Positions 7,844 through 15,077 of a stretch of 64,000 nucleotides of DNA are shown in pieces (positions within the stretch are counted from its first letter, which is position 1; every line of letters begins with the position of its first letter). This stretch comes from Chitinophagaceae bacterium UBA4411 (GTDB taxonomy: Bacteria > Bacteroidota > Bacteroidia > Chitinophagales > Chitinophagaceae). The position numbers were made by a program, and so were the translations under genes. The stretch is taken from NCBI GenBank assembly GCA_002400415.1, contig DGQP01000002.1, forward strand, positions 434,001-498,000, in the 5' to 3' direction. The notes under the pieces are model-generated. The model saw only the letters and a program-made list of their open reading frames with translations, did no database searches and was not told where the DNA came from.

Positions 7844-8989
7844 TTATTTTGCAATCAACTCTTCATACAGCACATTCACTGTTTTCCTGATTACGGTATT
7901 ATACCCATCGGTATAACCGGGAAGGCAGCCGTTGGTGATAACCACGATGCCATATTTCTCTTTCGGATCGAAGAACATCGCACTGTACAAACCGTAAGCT
8001 GAACCGGTATGCCCCTTCAGGGTCTTACCGGAGATGAGTTTGGTGGCAGTGGAGATGGCCAGGCCATAGCCCTCTTTTTCGGATAAGGGGGTTTGCATGA
8101 TGACAGCACTTTTTTTTCTGATGATCCGTTTGCTATTGGACCTGCCCTTGTTCATATGCATGATCATATACTTCGCTAAACCGGTGGCGGATATCTTCAT
8201 GCCGCCGGTTGGGGAAAAGATGGGCGTGCTGTAGCCCATCACATAGCTGGCGATCTCCTGGCTGCGGGGCGCATATGCTCCGGGTGAAGCCACCAGTTGT
8301 TTCAGCGAATCATTGTACTCGTAAATCGTGGCAAAGCGGGATGCATCCAGCGAATCCACACAATATCCCCCATAAAGGCCGAGGGGATCAAGGATGTGTT
8401 TTTTTACATACTGGTCGAAGCGTTCACCGGATATTTTCTCAATGATAGTACCTGTCATATTATAATTCAGGTTGCAATACTGGTAGCCGGTGCCGGGCTC
8501 ATAGTCGTTATAACAGTTAGCCCAGTTGGGATTTTTATCCGGGTTAATGGCATCCAGTGTAAAATAACCTTCCTTGTCATTAATGGAAGAACGGTGCGAC
8601 AGGATCATGCGGAGTGTGATAACTGTTTCAGGAAATTTGGGATTGCGGATTTTAAACCCTACCAGTTTGCTTACATCCTCCTCCAGTGCTACTTTCTTTT
8701 TCTCCACCAGTTGCATGATGGAAGTGGCAGAAAAAGATTTGGAGATAGACGCAATGCGGAAAATGCAATCATCTGTTAATGGTGCATTGGTTTCAGCATT
8801 CTTGAGCCCGAAGGAATGCGTATAGCTGATCTTTCCGTTTTTGACCACAGCCACGGATAAACCCATCACCTGCTGCTGTTGCATGATTCCGCTGATAGCA
8901 GATTCGGCTTTATCCTGCTGCCCGGCAGCCGGAAGCGGAACTATATTTACTATTAAAACGATGAGCAACAGAAAAAATGACCGGTTCAT
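7844..8989 (-). CDS. serine hydrolase, beta-lactamase/class C family
   Basis: The ATG at 8989 is chosen because it begins a normal signal peptide (MNRSFFLLLIVLIVNIVPLP); an in-frame ATG at 9040 would add 17 unlikely residues. The mature protein has the active-site set of the beta-lactamase class C/DD-peptidase fold: SISK (SxxK nucleophile) in RIASISKSFSATS, YCN as the YxN motif, and HTG in place of KTG. HTG is common in esterases and peptidases of this family and makes true beta-lactamase activity unlikely. Function is probably hydrolysis of peptides, esters or cell-wall fragments in the periplasm. Confidence 0.88.
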   Translation of the reverse strand: MNRSFFLLLIVLIVNIVPLPAAGQQDKAESAISGIMQQQQVMGLSVAVVKNGKISYTHSFGLKNAETNAPLTDDCIFRIASISKSFSATSIMQLVEKKKVALEEDVSKLVGFKIRNPKFPETVITLRMILSHRSSINDKEGYFTLDAINPDKNPNWANCYNDYEPGTGYQYCNLNYNMTGTIIEKISGERFDQYVKKHILDPLGLYGGYCVDSLDASRFATIYEYNDSLKQLVASPGAYAPRSQEIASYVMGYSTPIFSPTGGMKISATGLAKYMIMHMNKGRSNSKRIIRKKSAVIMQTPLSEKEGYGLAISTATKLISGKTLKGHTGSAYGLYSAMFFDPKEKYGIVVITNGCLPGYTDGYNTVIRKTVNVLYEELIAK

Positions 8990-9100
8990 AAAGATAAAAT
9001 TGGTCATAAATATAAGGGTAAGAGCGCAATGAGAGGCCAATGACTTAAAACTGCTGAAACCGTTGCAATGACCCTGGCAACAGAAAAAATGAACAAACCG

Positions 9101-12100
9101 CTATCTATTCACATCAGGTAGCCACCAATTCTCAATCTTATCATCTACCGTTCTGTAATCAATTCCAATGGCCTTAAAATGTTTCACAGCACAATCGATC
9201 TTTCTGCCTTCATTTGTAAAACGAAGTTTACCTGTATCCGTATTACCTTTTGTTTCTCTTACGAGCTTCAAAGCCGTTTTCCCCTTTTCATCCAGGTAAA
9301 TAATGCCCCAATCAGGATTATAATTACCGATGATTTTAGGGATGTTTACTTTAAATGTATTCGGAAATTTAAAATAACAAATGATATTCCCTTTCAAATC
9401 TCTTTCCTGTACTTTAAACTGAATGAACCGCTTTTCCACTTCCGAATCAACCTGTATCTGGTCATACAATGAATTACCGCTTCCGTCAATCAATTCTTTC
9501 TGCACATATTTTTTGTTTTCAGGAAAGGCTTCCTCAATATCCACCCCCCCGATTTCACCAGATAAAGAATATTCAATCGTTTCAGCTACCTGATTTGCAA
9601 GATTCTCTTTTATAACATCAATAAATACAGCCGAGAACCCTTCAGGATTTTTAAATATCGCTTCCTTCTTTTTTATTCCGATGCCTTTGAAAATTCTCAG
9701 TATCGTTGATCGGGTAATACCCAATTCCCTGCTTACCCGGTCAATTAAATTAAACACGGGGTAAACAGTCTGTTGCTCCTGAACCATCTTCGCTTCTGAC
9801 TCCGTGCTTTTTTCCACCTGGAACTGTATAGGTTCAAAAGGCCGCAGCACCTGGCTATTTCCAAATTTTACTTCAGGATCCTGGCCCACTCCCGAAATTT
9901 CAACAATTTTAAACCCTTTTAATCGCTCATCCCGTGCAAGTAAAGATAAATCTGCACCTTTCTTGAAACGGTTGGTTACACATACATGACCACCGGCTGT
10001 ATCTTTTATTTCTACCGACACGGTGGCAAAACCCACTTTCACCTCCACCAGTTTAATGTCGTAAGTGGCAATAATGAATTCTCCTTTTGTAATAACAATT
10101 CTTGGTTCCGGAAACTGGAACTGGTGATTATTGAATTTACTGATACAGTCTTCCACTAATCGTTCTGTGTTAAGACGGATGGTATAGAAAGTATTTCTGC
10201 ATACCGTTTCCCAAAAATTTTTAAACTCTTTTAATTTAAAAATCTTATTGTTCCTCCTGGCATCTGTTCTTGAAGCATTACTGGGCGGCGGATAATCAAG
10301 ATCGCCATCCTCCCGGTATTCCCGTTGAAGGTTTTCAGCATAGGAACGATAACTCTCATTCGGAATCACTGTTAAAATATTCACCCCCTCATCCATTACC
10401 CGCTGCCCTTCCTGGTTCACACATATCCGCAGGCCACGGCCAATTTCCTGCCGCTTTCTTGTTTCCGATGTAACGGTATTTAACGTACAAATTTGAAAAA
10501 CATTTGGATTATCCCAACCCTCCCGCAAGGCAGAGTGAGCAAAAATAAAGCTTACTTTCTCATCGAAATTCAGCAGCTTTTCTTTGTCTCTCATGATCAA
10601 TTCATACGCTGCTTTTTCCTGCTCTTTTTGTTCATTTGTCTTTTTGGTTTCGTCAACCGGTGTATCAATAAATTCTTCCGCCGTTTTCGTTTTCTTTTTG
10701 GCAAAATAGCCCTGCCTCACTTCCTCTGCCTTCAGCTTCTTAAAATATGTATCCTGCAGTTTAAGTTTTTCAAATATCTCATCAAACAGTTTCTTAATTA
10801 CTCCTTCTTCACCGGTATAATGAGCCACCCGGTCAATAAAAAACAGCGACAAGACTTTCACCCCCATTTTTCTTAATTCTTTCTGGCGGGAAAAATGTTC
10901 CCGGATGGTATTCTCAATCTGTACCCTGAAGATTTCCCGTTTCGACACACTCATGCCAGCCTCATCTCCTTTAAGCTTCATTTCGTCACCATTCTTAAAC
11001 AAGACCGTTCCTTCTTTCTTGTTTATACTTTCTATTATAACATTCCGGTGCAGCTCATTTTTCGTTTTATCAAATAAATTTTCATTTGTCTTCAGCTCAA
11101 TTACTTTTTCTGTCAATTTCCCCTTCTCATTTACCAACGTCATGAATTTAGCAGCCCATCCATGCGACCCGGCCCTGATATCCAATAATGTCAGGCTCAT
11201 TAGCGGGTCATTTACATTGTAATCTTCTTTTACACCCCATACCTGAATCTTCTTCACTAAATTCAGCTTTAATGAATCAACAGGCCCCAAACGAAAAATG
11301 GGGTTTGATTTTTCTTTTGGTGTGGCGCTGAATTTCAATGCGAATAACGGTCTCATCGTTCTCAAAGCCGCCTTTGCATTTGCTGTAAGATAATTTTGCG
11401 ACTCATCCAGTATCAGTACCGGTTTTGTTTCCTGTATAAACTGATAGGGTTTTCTCTCCCCGGGAAGTTTTTCTGTGGCCTTATAAATATTATTTGCTTT
11501 CCGGTTAAAAGAATCCACCGTCATCACCATAATTTCCGTAAAGCTGGACGTGGCAAAGTTTCTCAGTTTACTGATCTGCTGGCTGTCGTATTGTGTCAAC
11601 CCTATTGTTTCGTTACCATATAACATTTTAAAATGCTCTCGGGTGATGGCAAAACTTTTGATCACTCCTTCGTAAATGGCAATACTGGGTACAACAACAA
11701 TGAATTTCCTGAAGCCATATTGCTTTCTCAATTCCTGCATAGCCCGCAGGTACACATAAGTTTTACCTGTACCGGTTTCCATTTCAACAGTAAACGACGG
11801 GTAGCGATGGCTTTCAAATTCTTCACCAATACCTTCAATCAACGGGCCCTGGTCATACTCCAGTTCGTACAGCGTTTTGGGAATTTGCGTGGATGAATCA
11901 ATGGAGGCAGCCCATGCATTGCAATCATCCTGTACCTGCTGCAGGTTGGCAAGCAACCACTCTTCCTGCAAATCATGGTACCGGGGAAGGTTGGCGACAA
12001 TATCATCACCCATCTGGAAACCCACTTCCATCGGCGGGAGACCTTTGAACAAACCTGCAATACTATCCACCGCTTTGAGCTGGTATTCCTGGTTGGGCTC

Positions 12101-12127
12101 GAATTTTAATTTTATTTTTTTACTCAT
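9101..12127 (-). CDS. type III restriction enzyme, Res subunit
   Basis: The 1008-residue protein is the translocase-endonuclease of a type III restriction system. It carries a superfamily 2 helicase core: Walker A METGTGKTYV near residue 118, a DESQ box in LILDESQNY, the SAT motif in LKFSATPK, and motif VI in RQEIGRGLRI. The C-terminal 100 residues hold the PD-(D/E)XK nuclease (NPDWGIIYLD followed by VRETKG). Res works with the Mod methyltransferase encoded upstream and cuts DNA when two unmethylated sites face each other. It is the last gene of a five-gene leftward operon, 11 bp after a small ORF. All core motifs look intact. Confidence 0.95.
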   Translation of the reverse strand: MSKKIKLKFEPNQEYQLKAVDSIAGLFKGLPPMEVGFQMGDDIVANLPRYHDLQEEWLLANLQQVQDDCNAWAASIDSSTQIPKTLYELEYDQGPLIEGIGEEFESHRYPSFTVEMETGTGKTYVYLRAMQELRKQYGFRKFIVVVPSIAIYEGVIKSFAITREHFKMLYGNETIGLTQYDSQQISKLRNFATSSFTEIMVMTVDSFNRKANNIYKATEKLPGERKPYQFIQETKPVLILDESQNYLTANAKAALRTMRPLFALKFSATPKEKSNPIFRLGPVDSLKLNLVKKIQVWGVKEDYNVNDPLMSLTLLDIRAGSHGWAAKFMTLVNEKGKLTEKVIELKTNENLFDKTKNELHRNVIIESINKKEGTVLFKNGDEMKLKGDEAGMSVSKREIFRVQIENTIREHFSRQKELRKMGVKVLSLFFIDRVAHYTGEEGVIKKLFDEIFEKLKLQDTYFKKLKAEEVRQGYFAKKKTKTAEEFIDTPVDETKKTNEQKEQEKAAYELIMRDKEKLLNFDEKVSFIFAHSALREGWDNPNVFQICTLNTVTSETRKRQEIGRGLRICVNQEGQRVMDEGVNILTVIPNESYRSYAENLQREYREDGDLDYPPPSNASRTDARRNNKIFKLKEFKNFWETVCRNTFYTIRLNTERLVEDCISKFNNHQFQFPEPRIVITKGEFIIATYDIKLVEVKVGFATVSVEIKDTAGGHVCVTNRFKKGADLSLLARDERLKGFKIVEISGVGQDPEVKFGNSQVLRPFEPIQFQVEKSTESEAKMVQEQQTVYPVFNLIDRVSRELGITRSTILRIFKGIGIKKKEAIFKNPEGFSAVFIDVIKENLANQVAETIEYSLSGEIGGVDIEEAFPENKKYVQKELIDGSGNSLYDQIQVDSEVEKRFIQFKVQERDLKGNIICYFKFPNTFKVNIPKIIGNYNPDWGIIYLDEKGKTALKLVRETKGNTDTGKLRFTNEGRKIDCAVKHFKAIGIDYRTVDDKIENWWLPDVNR

Positions 12128-12138
12128 CGTTTGTTAAA

Positions 12139-12312
12139 TCATTTTGCAGTAATTCTTGCAGCTTTTGCCAGGATGCCTGCTATTGAGATGTGCCTGGCCG
12201 TATAAAAGGCCTGCGTACGATAAAGGCTGCGACGACCAAAATCCCTGGGAGTTTGCTCATCTTTCTTTAACCCGGCAGCCAGTATCAGTTGCAGGTATAG
12301 AACCGGATTCAT
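12139..12312 (-). CDS. 57-residue ORF between mod and res
   Basis: This ORF was found by translating the gap between mod and res. It starts at an ATG 19 bp after the mod stop and ends 11 bp before the res start, so it fits the compact operon exactly. The product begins MNPVLYLQLILAAGLKKDEQ and continues with a basic stretch (GRRSLYRTQ) and a helical, alanine-rich C-terminus (AGILAKAARITAK). No family is recognised. It could be a small accessory or regulatory factor, or a chance ORF; the tight spacing on both sides is the only support. Confidence 0.45.
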   Translation of the reverse strand: MNPVLYLQLILAAGLKKDEQTPRDFGRRSLYRTQAFYTARHISIAGILAKAARITAK

Positions 12313-12331
12313 TCGCTGCCAGCTGTAAACG

Positions 12332-14230
12332 CTAAATTGTTTTTATCAGTCCCTTATCGCTCAGTGTGATTTTCTGTTCATCTGTAATCGCATTATCCAG
12401 GCAAATAAAAATATCATCGTCATTAAGTTGCAGGGCTTTGATGGTCTCTGCGCTCACTTTCTTATCCAAACAAATCAGCAAGCGATGCTCATGAAAATCG
12501 CTGGTCACTGCCAGTACTTTGTTTTTCCTGTACACCTCTTCTTTTTTAATTGTACAATCGAGGGGAAATCCTTCAATCAGCACCACTTCTGTTAGCAGGT
12601 CGTCTTCCTTCCAGTTATCAATAAGGGGGCTTTCGAATTTCTCAAAAGCCAGCTCCAATTTTTTAACATCTGCACCCTCTATATTTTGCCAGAGTTTATA
12701 GTTTGATTTACGCAGGGCAAAAGTTTTAAAACCCGGTTGCGGAGGCATAATCTTTTTAGCCGCTTTTCGGATCCTGTCTTTGGAAATTTGGGCAATATTT
12801 CTATAGCCTTTCCTGTATGCATAATCCTCTTCCGAAATAATTTCAGGCAGTTGAACAGAAATATGCCTGATATTTCCATCCACTTCCTTATTAAATTCCA
12901 TTACTGCATGGGCTAAGCTCCCGGAACCGGCAAAGAAATCCAGTACAATATTCTCTTCAAGAGGTTTTGTTGAAATTTTTAATACCCTTTTTATTAAACC
13001 CAGGGGCTTGGGTTTGGGGAATATCTCTTTATCAAACCCCAACTCTATAAACTGTTCAGTGCCTCTTTCAGAATTTACGTCTTTAAACGTCCAGGCACTT
13101 GTTGGTTTCACCACCTCATCATCCGTTAAATAATCCATTTCCACAACAGTCCATTTCTTTCTGACCTCCATGAATTTCGGGTATATCCTTTCAATATTAT
13201 TTTTTGCTGTATCAAATCCCCACCGCCATCTGCCCAAACTACCATCCTGCCTGGTCGGGGTTATTTTAATATATTTCTTATCCTTTATTTCGTCATAAGA
13301 AGGGAAAAATGCTTTGGTTTTCTCATCATAATAAAAGAAATAAAACATATTCGGGCGATCCTCTTTCCTGTCACCTTCACCTGTTTTCCTTAAATCTATT
13401 TCCCGGTATCTTTTATCCCCGTTGATTTTATTGTAACGCCTGATTACTTTTTCCTCCGGGTCAAATCCTGACAATATCCCGTTATCTTTTTTATAAATCA
13501 GGAGATATTCATGCGCAGTGGCAACATACTTGTCATCTGACCTCCCTTTGGGGTTATTAATATTGGAAACCGATGAAATGAAATTTTCTTCCCCGAATAT
13601 CTCATTCATTAATTGTTTCAGATTAGCCACTTCGTTTTCATCTATACTTATAAACATAAATCCATCATCGCTTAACAAGTTTCTTGCTAATCGCAACCGC
13701 GGAAACATCATGCTCAGCCATTTACTGTGGAAGCGGCCATCAGCTTTTGTATTGGTTATGAGCTTTCTTCCTTCTTCATCGATCTGTCCGGTACGTTTCA
13801 GGTACTCTTCAATGGTTTCAGTAAAATTGTCGTCATATACAAAGTCATTTCCTGTATTATAAGGAGGATCAATATAGATCAGCTTTATTCTTCCGGCATA
13901 GCTCTTTTGTAACAATTTTAGTACTTCCAGGTTTTCGCCTTCAATAAAAATATTCCGGGTTATATCTTCATTCAGTCCCTCACCAGGAACCGGCACCAAT
14001 GTACCGCGGCTGGGTGTGCCGGCCAGTTTTCTTGCGTCCCGTTTGCCCGGCCAGAACAAACCAAAATGTTCAGCGTCTGCATTTTCTTCTTCGGTAAAGT
14101 TGCCCAATGCCTCTTTCAGCGTTTCCCAGTTTATCCTTTGGTCTGCAAAGGCTTCCGGAATTATCTGCTTCAGTTGTTTTATGCGCTGCTCATCCAACTC
14201 CGTTACCGGCCTTAATTTCTCAATCGCCAT
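12332..14230 (-). CDS. type III restriction-modification methyltransferase, Mod subunit
   Basis: The 632-residue protein transfers methyl groups to adenine N6 and provides sequence recognition for the type III complex. Motif IV DPPY lies near residue 119 in LIYIDPPYNTGNDFVY and precedes the AdoMet motif I FxGxG (LDFFAGSGSLAHAV) near residue 430, the order typical of beta-class methyltransferases. The variable stretch between them is probably the target-recognition domain. Residues of about 500-632 are a C-terminal extension of less clear role. It follows the nuclease gene by 19 bp and is followed by the small ORF and res. Confidence 0.95.
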   Translation of the reverse strand: MAIEKLRPVTELDEQRIKQLKQIIPEAFADQRINWETLKEALGNFTEEENADAEHFGLFWPGKRDARKLAGTPSRGTLVPVPGEGLNEDITRNIFIEGENLEVLKLLQKSYAGRIKLIYIDPPYNTGNDFVYDDNFTETIEEYLKRTGQIDEEGRKLITNTKADGRFHSKWLSMMFPRLRLARNLLSDDGFMFISIDENEVANLKQLMNEIFGEENFISSVSNINNPKGRSDDKYVATAHEYLLIYKKDNGILSGFDPEEKVIRRYNKINGDKRYREIDLRKTGEGDRKEDRPNMFYFFYYDEKTKAFFPSYDEIKDKKYIKITPTRQDGSLGRWRWGFDTAKNNIERIYPKFMEVRKKWTVVEMDYLTDDEVVKPTSAWTFKDVNSERGTEQFIELGFDKEIFPKPKPLGLIKRVLKISTKPLEENIVLDFFAGSGSLAHAVMEFNKEVDGNIRHISVQLPEIISEEDYAYRKGYRNIAQISKDRIRKAAKKIMPPQPGFKTFALRKSNYKLWQNIEGADVKKLELAFEKFESPLIDNWKEDDLLTEVVLIEGFPLDCTIKKEEVYRKNKVLAVTSDFHEHRLLICLDKKVSAETIKALQLNDDDIFICLDNAITDEQKITLSDKGLIKTI

Positions 14231-14249
14231 ATTTTAGCTTTTATTCCCC

Positions 14250-15077
14250 TTACAGGTTATCAAAATCAGTTTGTGTTAAGCTTGCACCCAGCCATTCTTC
14301 CTGGTCGCTTTCGGGTGCAATATCTTCAATATATTTTTTAAAACTGGCTTTCCCCTTTTCACCCGTACCCAGTACATACCGGCGGTAGCTTTCGCAGCTA
14401 AAACGGGCATCGCAGTTACGGCAGACCCGGGTGGCAAATTTGGTTCCGCTGCTTCCCCATTCTGCCTGCAGGGTCTCTAATGCTGCCGGTTCAAATTTAT
14501 TTTCTTCAATATCATCCACAATGGCCGCAAAATCGCTGATAGTTGCTGTTACATTTTTCGGGTCGCTTTCAATTTCCACCAGGGGATTCCATTTCTCCAT
14601 TTCATACATCGCTTTGGCAAAATCATTTTCCTGCCAGGCCCTCCGCAGGGCAATAGGGAAAGCAGTAGAGATAACTGCGGTATGATCTAATTGGTTTTGC
14701 CGCAACTGACCCCAGATATACCCATATATGTTCAGTTGCTTTTCGTAAAGCTCCTTATTCGCCAGTACAAAATCGAGGTCGTGGGTTTTAATATCATACA
14801 TCCATACTTCCTCTTCCTCCCTTACTATATCAACAACCCCCTCGATGCTGAAGCGGCGTCCTTTCGGGGTACGCTGCCCGGGCAGGCTGAGTTTCACTTC
14901 CGTTTCCGTTACTTTCTCTGCCACTTCCCGCATCTTTTTGTAATAAAAAATAACCTGGTTTAATGCATAATTGCGGATGTCTTCTGTGAGAGCATGCCCG
15001 CCTTCCAGCCGCAGCAGTTCATAGTTCTCGTCAAAAATTTCCCGTATGCGCTCTTCTATTTTTTGTGGCGTCATCAT
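14250..15077 (-). CDS. PD-(D/E)XK nuclease part (AddB/Cas4-like Fe-S type), -1 frame to the helicase
   Basis: The 275 codons encode the larger part of a RecB/AddB-like nuclease domain: Glu60, EGVVDIV with Asp83, then YDIKTH with Asp95 and Lys97 (the DxK pair). Near the C-terminus Cys219, Cys222 and Cys228 form the CxxCx5C group that, in AddB and Cas4, binds an Fe-S cluster with one further upstream Cys. That fourth Cys (RKCPRQY) and the motif-I His (GNLVHKT) lie in the preceding helicase ORF. The reading frame overlaps the helicase end by 4 bp (ATGA) and is joined to it by an in-register slippery A8 run. The natural product may therefore be a fused helicase-nuclease; as a separate peptide it would lack part of its active site. 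Confidence 0.85.
   Translation of the reverse strand: MMTPQKIEERIREIFDENYELLRLEGGHALTEDIRNYALNQVIFYYKKMREVAEKVTETEVKLSLPGQRTPKGRRFSIEGVVDIVREEEEVWMYDIKTHDLDFVLANKELYEKQLNIYGYIWGQLRQNQLDHTAVISTAFPIALRRAWQENDFAKAMYEMEKWNPLVEIESDPKNVTATISDFAAIVDDIEENKFEPAALETLQAEWGSSGTKFATRVCRNCDARFSCESYRRYVLGTGEKGKASFKKYIEDIAPESDQEEWLGASLTQTDFDNL

Noticed and set aside
7713..7916. 67-codon plus-strand frame between the PepSY and serine hydrolase genes
   Set aside because: It overlaps the end of the hydrolase gene, has a low-complexity translation and no motif.
7844..8989. True beta-lactamase
   Set aside because: The third motif is HTG rather than KTG and there is no nearby resistance context. A general serine hydrolase is more likely.
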